Source: Hofstenia miamia
Lineage: Eukaryota > Xenacoelomorpha > Acoela
Length of the DNA: 64,000 nucleotides
Reading direction: 5' to 3'
Assembly: GCA_004352715.1 (NCBI GenBank)
Contig: SCFE01000107.1
Span: 563,656-627,655, forward strand
The position numbers were made by a program, and so were the translations under genes. The notes beneath the pieces are model-generated. The model saw only the letters and a list, made by a program, of their open reading frames with translations. It did no database searches and had not been told where the DNA came from. Shown here one piece after another: positions 45,901 through 59,100 of this stretch (positions are counted from its first letter, which is position 1; every line of letters begins with the position of its first letter).

Positions 45901-48900
45901 AATTGTTTACTAATGAAATTTTTAAGTCGATTAGATCTTTGGCTTGTTATTATAATAATTGGGGCAACTACCTTACTAACCTGATTGAATATTGCCTGAT
46001 CTCAATTTATCATTGTTGTAAACTAACTCATTTGATTGCCAGAAAATTTATTTCATTGTTTGTCTATTGTACTCTTCGTAAAATTTGCCTAGTTACTTTA
46101 AATACATGCTGATTATCATTTTTTTTGTAAAATCTCTCTCGACGTATTTACTGTATATATTAGATTTATAAACAGGAGCTGAGTGTCTGATAGAATACTC
46201 AGTTGTCTTTTTTGTAGACAGTTCATTGGATTAATATAGAGGAAAGATTGAAGACTTAAGGATGCATGTAACATGTGCTTGATTAAAAAATATTATGCGC
46301 TACTTTAACAAAAATTAAGTATTACTAACAATATTTATCCATTTTCTTTGCAAACGACGCTATTTTCTAATTTTTCGTCAAATCAAACAAAACAAAGATG
46401 TGATGGAAAATAAAGTATTTTAATAGAAACTATTACAATGTATCGATAATGATCTGCTATCGTTTTCCGAACATTTAGTTAATCGTGAGCAATCTATTAG
46501 GATTTCGAGTGACTTCATGGGAATCTTGTAGGCAACTTATGAAAGATATTTTGGTTTCAAAATGTTCTTTAAAGTATAATTTGTAAAGAGGGTCAAATTG
46601 CAAAATTTGGCTAAAATGTTTTCCATGAATGTTTTTGTCAATTCTATCGATATTTTGAAATTGCCCTAATTCTCACGATATTGGTCTTGTGGAAAAGTGT
46701 TTGAGGATTTCATGAAACCTTCATAAAGAAAAAAAGCACAAACCAAAAATCATTGATCGGTTTCATACAAGATTCACATTATGAAGTTGCACATCAAGCA
46801 ATAATACAATATATTTGCGCGCCATTGTCACAATGTGTAGACAACGATAACACTAATAGTTTGTTTAATTTTCAAAATCTTTGCTTCTGGTTCTTTTTGT
46901 TGCGTAGTTAGAATAGATTTTTTCGAGTTTGATTTTTTTTGCAACAAGGTATATCTATGTAAATCACTAACTGCTTATTTACTAACACAATTGGCTGCCC
47001 TAATTGTTTGATAATAGGCACAAATGGGTAGACGTACTCCAGGCGTTAATCGTGACCGACATGGCGGCAGTAATAGCTCACTGGGATCATCGCTTAGTTC
47101 GAGTTCTTTACTCTATAATCATCAATTGAATGATTCAGAGGTATCATGTAGTAAATGCTATTTTATATCTTTTATAAAGTTTCATTCATGGATTATGTTC
47201 ATTTAGTCTCATAACGTTTTACACATTCAAACAAGATTATTTACAAATTGTTTATTAATTAACGTATGGTATGTAGAAAGTCTTTAAAATCTTCAGATCC
47301 TAATGACAGTTAATTGCAAAAAGATTGTTTGATTGCTGCTTTGAGACAGTTCGCTTGAATTTTTATTTCTTTGTAATAGTTGAAACTTACATTTATCCCA
47401 TTTATTGCTAGTTGCAGTTTCAGTTTACAATTATTGGATGATCAGTAATCGCGCATTCTTACTAATATTTGGTAAGTAATGTTTGATGTGTTGTGGCTTA
47501 ACCTAGAAATCCATTGGCTGTAGCTCAGTTTATCTGATGGCACATGAATTCATATAGATATTTTTTCTGTGCTATCTGTCACGAATTTGCCTGCAAACGA
47601 GCAGTGATTTGCAAACGTTGCGTCCCACATATTTCATCGAAGGTCTAATGGCGTTTAAATTATTTGCATTCGGTTAAACCTTGAAGCGAATAAACGAAAG
47701 TTAGACAATTTACGCCCAATATTTCTTAACGATATGTGCTATGTTGACCATGCATGATATTTTGCGCCGCAGCTGTATTTTCTGTATTTGTGAACAGCTG
47801 GTAAAAGTAATTTTATTAAAATTTCTAGAGAGCAGTCACTCCAATTCGCCCAAAACAAAAGGTGCGTATATGAATGCAATTTCGTCTTGTAAGAATCCGT
47901 AAGATCAACAATAACATGTTGGTGCATCAGAATGCTACGTTTCACACTTATTGCATGACATAATGTTTGTAAATTATTTTTATTAAATTAATATGACTTG
48001 TAGGTGCTACAATAATTACTAGCAATTTTCACCATTGATACATCAACTTCCCACTTACTGCTTACAATATACTTAAATATTTGGTAAATTTTTTAATTGA
48101 AGTTTTTCTTTTCTCTCCGCATGCTTGAATGCTAACTACGTTCGTAACGGAGGTAAGCTCATTCTATAACCAGGTACTTAGTAGTTACTGTGATAGCTAA
48201 TATCATTTCAAATACCTTATATGAAAGCGTCGCCTGCTCGATTGAGCTTCACGTTTAATATACCCTTCAACTGTTTAGTGATAAAATATTTCTCATCCAA
48301 ATTTCGTACTTTAACTACACTTGTACATAGATGTATATTCCCATGGATATAGGTATAAATTTTAAATATAAGACATGAAATACATGCATTTTATTAGGTT
48401 CCACATTTTGAAGATTTTTACATTGTTGAAATTTAGTTATGATTGTAGTAAATATTTGGATTTGTTTCAATGATCAATTCTTTAAAACTATTGAATTAAA
48501 TGCTAGATAAATGATTTAAGTTTTTATGTCATTCAAAATGTTGGTACCAAAATTAGGCATCCTGTCCGCCTTTTAGCAGTTGAAAAGCTTTCTCACTTTG
48601 TAATTTATGTACATTTATATAGGATGCTTAATTTCCTAATGAACATTTCGATTGTTAGATTTTCAAATTCATTGTGTCACATTATCATGTAATGAATGTT
48701 TAATTTGCATTTTATACAGGTAGCTTGAAATATTTTCTCACTATATTCTCAATATTGTGCGTTTTAATTCCGTTACACATTCATTCTTGTGAGAATGGAC
48801 ATCTTAATCTGGAAAATTATAACCTGCACTGACAGTTTAATTGAAAATCGAAACAAAATTTCAATATTTTACTTTTTTAAATTATTATGTACGAACGAAA

Positions 48901-50101
48901 ATGTACACAAACGTACTCGAAAATTTCTAATAAAAGGTACTTTTTATTTAAAAGCAGTGCACATTTCTTATATTATTTTTCACTAACATTTCATTTCTTC
49001 TTGATGCTCTCTTATTAATATCTAGGCAAGGTTAACGCTCAGAATTGCATCATTAGTGTTTGTTGGTTTATTTTTAGTATGCATTTTACCTCAGAAAATT
49101 ATTATTATATTCAATAGCCACTGATGCAAGTGCATTCAAATCTATTTTTTGTCCAAGCAAAAACCAGTTGCGTGAAATAGTTATTCATTTCATTGATCGT
49201 AAAATGCAAAACCATTGTCTTTAGATAGGGATGATTTCCACTTAACGTTTAATATGAATATCACAAATTTTGAATTGAGTTCATTAACTAAATGTGAAAA
49301 TAATCACGATTGTAAAAATTCATTTTTTGCTGATGCAAAGCAATGGAAAGTATTCATCTTGGCTCAGATTCTCTTTCTATAGTAACCAAACATTCAGCTT
49401 CTTCAGAACAGCTTAGAACTTCCGCCTATTCACCTACTGAATTGCTACAACCAGCCCATAAAAATGTCACAAGCAGTGTGAAAAGTGTACTTCATCAAAA
49501 TTTACTTCAGTATGTCAATCCAATTTCACTTAATGAGGCATCAAAATTCGAAATTTTGTCGCCAAACGGAAAAACTCGAAACACATTTAAAAAGTTCTTC
49601 TTATTGCTAATTAGATGTATTTTCAAATTTCCCCGAAAAATTTTTCGATTCATAAATTTCTAAGTAATTGTGTATGAGTTTTAGAGAATAGGACGGTGGA
49701 TATGTTCTAATATTTTAGGCCAATCAGGCTTACATAGTTTGTGATTTGTCAGAACCCAATTACAATTTTTTAAAGAATTAACAAGTATAGTTTGACAAGA
49801 ACTACCGACACTGGAACTTGCAGAATCTTGAAATAGTTGCAGTGGTGCATGTAATTGAGTTATGAGCAGGAAAAGCAATAAAAATTTCGAAAATTTAGGA
49901 TTACTTGTGGTCCAACAGGGAGTATTGCTATGTCACGTTTGTCACTTGGAAATTACTTATTAGGTATCATATAGCAAGAATCATTCATAGATAAAATTTT
50001 ACATGATTTATATATATATATATATATATTCAAAATTTTCTGCTACCCATGAATGAAAAGTTCCTTAGAAGACTAACACTAGATGTCATGCACCCACACA
50101 T

Positions 50102-50138
<37 letters not shown>

Positions 50139-53100
50139 ACATATATACAGTGTACGACAAATTACTTGGGACAACACAGTTTCTATTAAAATTAACTATT
50201 TCTGTGATCATTTTATTATAATTTTGTTGTGCTTTACTGAATTTTCAGCAACAAATATATTGAAGTTATCTATAAAATTTTCAAGCACCTAGAATTTTAT
50301 TTAAAAAATGTATGTTACTTGGAAATATATTACTTAAAGTCAAATTACTTGAGACAATTAATAAAATATAAAGAGTATATCTAAATTGCTTCAGTATATG
50401 ATTAATCGTGTTGCTTCATATTAATTATTATATGGCTATGCATTCAGATATGCATCTATTTGTATACAGCTAACTGAAATTTGGCGGGAATTTGATAGCA
50501 AACACAATTTCTAAAGTATCATTAAAACTATTGCTTACATTATGCCTGGTTGTGATATCACTGTTATAAAATACTGAAATAATTACTCTTTTAAAACTCA
50601 AAATGTTCACTGTTCGTGAAATTGCCTTAAGAGCAAATGTTGGGAAGTCAACAGTTGCAATAATTAAGTCATCAATGAGCTTCATATCAAATCGAAAAGG
50701 AAGGTGTGTAAGAAAGCTCTTAACTACCACCAACCAAGATCGTTTCTTGAAGAGAATTTTAGTTAAAAATCCATTAAGCTCTTCAAATGAACTACAATGT
50801 CACTAGCAAGAAGCTGGTGTTTGTGTCAGTGCAAGAACTGTGTAACGGATATTAAAAATATGGGCTGCAAAAGAATTAAACCAAGAAAAGTGGCTAAGCT
50901 TACGAAAACAATGAAAAAGAAGCTCCTCAATTTTGCATTGGACCAGCAGTCTTGAACTTTAGAACAGTGGAGAAAAATGTGTTTCAGCGACGAAACCTCA
51001 TTAGAGTGCAATTCTGCATCAAAGAGAAAGGTATGTCATCTTAAAATAACCCCACCTCCAATCAAACAAGTAGTGAAGCATCCTAAGTAATGATTAGATC
51101 AAAACATCTAGGACAGTTAGAAGTGATAGACGGGATAATGAATTCACATAAATATATTGCAACTCTTAAAAAATTGCTATTCCTCAAATTAAAGAGTTGT
51201 TTACTGATGATGAGGAACCAATTTTTATGCAGGATGGGGCTCCGTGCCATACAGCAAAAGTAGCAAATAATTTTATCTGTGATAAAAACATATGTCTGTT
51301 GGATTGGTCTGGGAACTCCCCAGATCTCAATCCTATTGAGAATATCTGGGAAGTCTTAAAACCAAAATTTGCATTAAAAGTCATTTCAAATTGCAGTAAA
51401 ATGATACAAACAATAACTTATTATTGGTTTCATGAAGAAAGCCTAAACAATATCATTGTAAACTGCATTGATAGCATGCCAAAAATAATTAATGAAGTTA
51501 TTAAAGCAAAAGGAGGGCATATTAGCTATTAAAATTTTGTATATCTTGCTGTATCAACATGTTATCTGTTTAATGTTTCCTAATTATGTGCTTTCCCCAG
51601 TAATTTGTCCCTAAGTAATACAGTTCTAAGTAACATAAATTTATTAAATAAAATTTTAGGTACTTGAAAATTCCATAGATAATAACTGTCAATATATTTG
51701 TTGCTCAAAATTAAGTAGGGCACAATAAAATTATAATAAAATGGTCACATAAATAGTTAATTTTTCAAAACTGTGTTGTTCCAAGTAATATGTTTAGCTA
51801 ATCTTCATACTCTATAAAAATTTAGGACTTTAGGTCATAACAACATTTTCATTTTGTTAATAGCAAATTTCGTATCGATGTCATTGCTGAGTAAACCTTT
51901 ATTATTATGAATGTAAATAGAAATATGCTTAAATCAATTCTTATTTTGAATGATTTTAAAAAAATTGATGTTTCAAATTTCATCAGTTTTGAAATAGTTT
52001 ATCAACTTTAACTACAAGTAAATCTGGTTTCAAAACAATCACATTTTCAAGATAGAAGTGATTACATAAGATTCTCTTGAATGTGCTGTATAAAGACAGA
52101 ATTACAATAAATACAGTAGTATTTTAAAGTTCAGAATAGGTGAAGAGAATTGTTTACACACAACAAAACATAAACAAGAGCTTAGAAGTGATTACTATCA
52201 AAGTATTATTCATTTGCTTGTAATTTACTACAAAAGATATTTTTCTTTTTTTTCGTTTGTGTCCAATAAATTTAGCATTTCATTTTATTGTTGTACCAGT
52301 CACTGTGGAAAACTTTTTTGTTAATCGACTGTTTTTATTTCTATTATAAATTGAACAGTTTTCAAGAACTTATGCAAATATTGATCCAGTTGATCAAGTA
52401 TCCAGTGAAGACAATGGTAATAATCCAATGCATTCTATTCTTTGGTAAAGCTAAGTCTAGGAACATTTTAGGGTCGTGAAGACTATCTACGACAGCAGTT
52501 GGATGAGGCAGATAAAAGCAAGATGGAAGCCATTAAGTCACTCGAACGGAAACAATCAGAGATAGAAAATCTCAACTTTAAACTCGAGGAGTTGACTTTT
52601 GAACGCGCCGATTTGCTTGCTGACAAAATGCAGTATCAGAAAAAGGCCAATGATTTCGAAGCAGCTCTAACAGCCTCTAATGTAAGTTTTCCTAGTTTTT
52701 AAAGTAATTGATTCGAAAGTTCCGATTCAATGAAATTGGCTTTGTGTGTAGAGTTGCTAGTATAAAGCTTAAGAATTGGGACAACATTCTCAATTATATT
52801 TTTTATGTTTACCCCATTTTTACATCACACGCCATATCAATAAAAATACATGATTCATTTTCAACTAGTTCGATAGTACTTAATTGTTTAAACTTCACCC
52901 TAAATGGTGTTGATAAGAATAAAAGAAAGCATGGTGTGTCTCTGCTAAGATCTGTATTGATCTTTAGTCATATAGTGAATTTACAAAAAAAATGTTCTTC
53001 ATGATTTCTACACTATCGTGTATTAAAACGATTTGAAAAGCTTATTGCAAGATTCTCATGATTGCCTCGCATAATTTTTTTCCAGAATTTTTCAATACTG

Positions 53101-56100
53101 AACATAGGAAACATACTTTTGTGCATAATGCTAGGTCTATAAGCAGTATTCAGATGGAAGTTTCTAGGTATCAAGAAAGTTTGAAAAATCGAAGTGAATC
53201 AAAGTTATTTGATTAAATCGCTGATTTTTAAGAATGTTTGTTAATTTTAATTGTATTTTTATTGAGCTTAAAAATGAAAACTGGTTTCGTAATCATTTAA
53301 TACTGAATTTTGTATAATGTCTGCTGGAATGCGTTCGACTCTACTGACACTTATGAGTCTGCAGTTTTAGAAGTTTTTGCCTGCTATTCTCTTGAACAAC
53401 TTGTATTTTCTCCTACTTCCAGCTCCTCTCTGCTTGATTTGGTTCTGTGCTCTCACCCCGATTACATATTTGACATATCTGTAATCCCTGTTCCTGCTAA
53501 GCTGTCAGATCACTCATTCGTCAGCTTCAATCTGTTTGTCAACTCTACTTCTCCATCTGCTAATCCGGCTGTTCCACAATATGCTCGATTTAACAGTGAC
53601 TTTCTGTCACTTAATGCTGCTCTCTCATCTTCGCTGCCCGTTTTTAGTGATTCCTTCTCAGTTGACGATTGGTTCACTTTCTTTCATCAAGTTATTTCTT
53701 CTTATGTTCCTCGTCGGCGGAAAAAGCGTGCTTCTCTTCCTTTCTATTTTTCGTCCCTTACTGTGCACTCCTTGAATAAATTGGAGTCTTACAAACGCCA
53801 TTCTGGTACTACTGCTAATCCGAAGCTTGCTTCTCTCACAGAAGATGTTCTCAATTTTATAGAACTTGACAAAGTCTCTTTTCTGTCCAGCTTCTTGTCC
53901 GGTTCTCTTCAAGACTCTTATTCCTTCCTGTGTTCTCTTCATTCCAAGCCTGAGCTCCCCAATTTGAGATGGAACCTTCGTTCTGCTCACTCTGACCTGG
54001 AGAAGGCTGATCTGTTCAACGCGTATTTTGCCTCTAACTTCTCTGTACCTGTCTCCATGTGCCCTGGTCCGCCTGCTGCCTCCCCGCTAATCCGACTTTG
54101 TGATATGGTCTTCAGCGCCCATGATATCTCTCTCATGCTTAAATCTTGCAAGTTGTCTGGTCCTTGTTATCCTGACGGTGTTCCTTCCTTTGTAATTCAT
54201 GAAACCTCCTCCACGCTTTCTATCCATTTAAAGCATCTTTACTCCTTTATTTGCTCCACTAAGCGCTATCCCGCCTGTTGGAAGACATCTTGGATTTCTC
54301 CGCTGTTAAAATCTAATCAGCTTCCCTCCTCGCAGGTCACGTCCTACCGCCCAATAGCTATTCTATCTCGACTGTCTATCATCTTTGAACGCCTTGTTTT
54401 TCGTTATGTATTCCCAAAAATTCGTCACCTCATCGCTTCCTCTCAGCATGGCAACCTTCCTGGTCGCTCTACGATTACTAACCTGCTCACTCTGATCGAA
54501 AACTGCTACTTTCACTCTGATAGTAATGATCCTGGTTGTGTTATCTTTCTTAACATCTCAAAAGCGTTTGATCGCCTCCCTCATTCCATTCTGCTTGACA
54601 AGTTACGTTTATTTGGTTTTGATGTGGATTTCATCGAACTGTTCCAGTCTTACCTGACCAATCGCCACCAGTGTGTCAAAATCAACTCGTCTATCTCTTC
54701 TCCTGTCCCCGTTACTAGTGGTGCCCCTCAAGGCTCAGTGTTTGCTGTTCTTTTCTTCCTCGTTGCCATTAACGACCTCCCTCATTCTGTTCTCAACTCG
54801 TCTTGCCTGTTGTATGTCGATGACACTGCGATTTTTGATTTTGGTTGGTCTTTTGCGTTGAACATTTTTTCTGATCTTGAGCACTTGTCTACTTGGTCCT
54901 CTGTCAACCATCTCGATTTTAGCACTACCAAGACATGTGGTATTTCCTTTTCTGTGGCTCCCCCTTCTGATTTGCCTCTACCTGTGAACTTTGCGCCTCA
55001 TCACACTCATCTTGGAGTTCAACTTGCTGCAAACTTAAATTGGACTGGACATGTGTCTTTGCGTCTCCGCAAAGCTAATTCCTCGCTATTTGCCCTTTTC
55101 CGTAATGTTCCTTTTAATACCTCGTCCGCTGTGAAACTCTCTTTGTTCAAGTCCATTCCTCGCGCCATTCTTCTCTACGCGTCTCCTTGTTGGTGGCCTT
55201 CTCGTGCTTTGTTCCACTCCATGGAACGTTTCCAGAAACGCGCTTTCAAATGGATTTCCTCTTTGGACTATAAAGACGCTCTGCTGAAATTCTCCACTCT
55301 CCCGCTGTCACTCTACTTCCATGCCTGTGATCTCCTTCTGTTCAATCGACTACTGACTCGCAAATTGGATCTTGATCCTTTTGGTTTCATTAAGTTCTCT
55401 AATTCCTGCTGCACTCGCTCTGATGATGTTGTCACCTTCTCCATTCGTCGTACAAAGAAACATCGCACCCTTCACTCGTTTTTCAATCGTGCTTGTACTG
55501 CTGCTAATTACATCTTGACTCGCAACCCTCCAACAGCGATTGATTTCTTTTCCCCACCACCGAGCTTCAAGAAATCTTTGATGGCTTTCCTCTTTGCTGA
55601 GCCCTTCTCCGACTTCGCCTACTCTTCCATTTGCTCCTATTTCATCTCCTGTGACTGTCCTCGCTGCCGTAAAACTTGACTTGTTTTTATTTTCTTGTTG
55701 TGTATGCCTTCAGCGGCTAAATAAAGTCATTGATTATTATTATTATTATTATTATTTACCGTTCGTAAGCATTAATTTCACTTCATGAAACATCATCTAC
55801 TTTAATGGGGGACATAAAATTTTTTATCTCATCATATTAAAAAATTCTTTTGGTATGCTTTTGGTTTTTTTCGATGTAAACATAGTTTCGTAATATTTTA
55901 CAATTTCTTCGTGCAAGCTTAAAATGTTGCAAATTTTTTTAGGCGGAGTTGAACGAACAAAGACAGCGTTTTTTCGAACTTGAATTTAAGTTGCAGGAAA
56001 TGGCCATTGAATCAGAGTCTGTTGGACCACTTGAGTTGGAAGCTATGAAGAAGAAAATTGAGACTCTTCAGTCTGAACTAGCGCATGTCAGTTCTGTTAA

Positions 56101-59100
56101 AAATTCACTTTCGAATCAACTGGAAACATGTACGCAAAATATTAGTGAATTAACCGAACAGAATTCATTACTCATTGAATCTGAAGCACATTTGAAATTC
56201 AAAGTCAAGGAATCTCTGAACACAAGTCAGTGCGCCTTAAATGAAAGCGATGAGCTTCAAGAATCACTAAAAGCCTCTCAAAACGAGGTTTCCATTTTGA
56301 AATCCCGAATTGAAACTCTTAGTCGTGATAAAGACCAACTACAGAATGACATGAAAAAACTTTTGTGTTCTGGAAACAATACATCACAACAACTCAAAAT
56401 TATAAACGAACAAATTGAAGATAAATCATCAAGAATAGACTCTTTGGATGAGGCTTTGAAAAGTGAGAAATTGGCTTTTGCCCAGTTAAAATTAGATGAA
56501 GAAAAACTAAGGACTCAATCTTCGAAGAAAATTCAAGAATTAGAAGAAGTTATTTCTAATGTTCAGTCTTCATCTCAAGAACAAATGGAGGCTTTACAAA
56601 ATAAGTATCAACAGAATATTATGGAACTTAACTCATTGCAATGCACCTTGAAAGAGACCAAAGAGCTTCTTTGCAAAAAAGATAACGAAATTGAATCCGT
56701 AAAAAATGAAAATGACCTGGCCAAACGACATGTTAAGACGATGGAAGAAAATATGACAATTTCAGATAATAAATTCCTAAAAGTCGCAAATGATTTAAAA
56801 CTACTCAACATCGAATATGCGAAGTTCAAGAATGAATTTACACAAGTAAAACTTGAAAATGATTCCCTTCGACATCTACAAAAACAGAATGAGAGTCTAC
56901 AAAATGACAATCAAACTCTGCATTCTGAACTAGGTGAAGTACGGAATGTCGTAAAATTGCATGAAACGGAAAATTCAGCTTTAAAGGAAAAGATAAGTCA
57001 ACAATCCCTGCAGATAGAAACGTTGATGGCAACGAGTACACGCATAGAAGAAGAAAACACTCGATTAAAAGAATCCCTGTCACTGGCACAAGATCGAATT
57101 GCCGCTACTAAAAGTCTTGATGAAAAGGTAGTTCAGCTAAAGAGCCAACTCGAAAATGAACAGTCTAGTCGAAAAGCCTTAACGGAGAAGCTTGCTTCCA
57201 AGGAGTCAGAAATTAAAGATCTCAAAGCTGGAGTAAAACATTTAAAGAAAATTTCACAAGAAAACAGCGAGTTGATTCTGTCTTTGGAAAAAGCGAAGGG
57301 CGATTTAATGGATAGGGAAAGCCGTTTGCTCGAGGTTCGTGGACAACTTTCGAAACTCAAGGCTGAGTACGATGTGCTCCGGCAAAAAACTGGAGATACT
57401 GAAGATTCTGATTCGCGTAGCAATGGTCTTATTCAAGAAAGAGACAGTCTCAGTAGACAGGTAATTTGTTTCTTATAGTTGCTTGAATTCAATCTTCCAT
57501 ACTTTTATATTTTCAAACAATTTGTTGTACATGTCGTTTCTGGAATTAATACGAAATTACCATAGCATCAAAAATAATAATTAATTTAAGTTACTTCGGT
57601 TTGAAATATATGGTTATTCGACATTTAGGTGGAATTTTTGAATTCAGTGATTGCAGATCTACAGAATAAGTTGGAATTAGCCAACGACAAAATTTATTCT
57701 TTAGAAAACAATGAAAGTAATCTTTCTCCTATGAATGGTGACATTTCTTCGGATTATGAATCTCCATACAAATACAAAGTAAGTAATCTAACTACATATT
57801 TTATAATTGCATTCCCGTACAAAATTTGTTGTAACTAAGTTCACAAAGTACTTTGCATAGACCGCACATGATTTTCTGAGTTTGCAAGATAACTTTTTGT
57901 AGTAGTAATAATAATAATATTCGCCTCTCATGGTTGACTGGTGACAATGTTTTTATATTATTGTATCCCATTTTATTTTTTTTCTGTATTTCCATCTAGA
58001 GTTTCATTTTTACGCTTTGCTTATACTTTTTAGTTTTTTTTACGTTCTAGATTTGTTCGAGCTCGTAACATATTTTGAGTCAAGTTAACCACTGTGTGAG
58101 CCAATACCTTTTTAGATTTTGAATATCACTTGCTAATATATATTTATGATTATTATGTAAAAAGTTTGTATGAAATAATACTAAGTTTGAGGCTAGTTGA
58201 TTCACATTTATTGAAATTGGTATTTGTAGGTGGATATTATTGAACAGGTATACTTCGCTTATTTAAAACTGTACCGACTGAACAAATTTGTCGCATGTTG
58301 CATGAAATTAACCGCCTTGAAAGTTAATGTACGCCCTTCGTCCAATTGCATATGATTGTTGTACTAATTAGAATGATTTCAGGAAATGCAACTCACACAA
58401 ATTCTCTTGTTGATGATATAAAGCTCTTATATGATTATACTGCATATTTATAGAATCTTGTATTAATTTTTTACTTCATTCAATTTCAGATGGACCCCAT
58501 CATTGAGGATGATGTATGTATTGTTTGAGATGCAAGAATAGTCTCAAGTGATTGCTTGACGTAAGCGGCAATCACTGTCCAAACCGTTAAAAGTGTATTA
58601 ACAGACTATTATTGCATAATCACGGATTTTTAGCCATGCTTTTCTATGATCATTTCAAGAAATTACTTTCAACCACCATTGTGAAATATGAATCAGACTG
58701 TGGGGATGTTTCAATGTTGATTGCATGTGTTTAGGGTTTTCCCTTAAAAAGGGATGAGATTTAATTTCACTACAGTGGAATGTTTATTTTCCCATCATTG
58801 CAATGCATGCATGCAAGTAAAACATTTGCTTATTCTATATTCGCTGTAGTAATAAATATCAATTAGTCTTTAACGAAATCTCATGTTAAATTGATTCCAT
58901 AGTTTCGGGAGGTTCTCATTGAAACTGCATTTCGCGCTAGCTATGTCTATATACAAAGAGGTCCAAACATAACCCCTGATTTTTGACATACATATGTCTT
59001 ACTAGAACGGCATTATGCATGTAGAATCATTTTTATATTCTTATCTCTGCCCATTAGGTTAATATTTAATGGTTTTGTTTGCTACTAGCAAGTTAATTCA

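Noticed and set aside
52359-52414. Extra CLIP exon before exon 6
   Set aside because: It has plausible borders (CAG and GTAATA) but ends in phase 1, while exon 6 starts in phase 0.
56608-57423. Minus-strand frames opposite the CLIP coiled coil (56608-56910, 56838-57089, 57133-57423)
   Set aside because: They are antisense shadows of the large CLIP exon, whose plus-strand frame is unambiguous.
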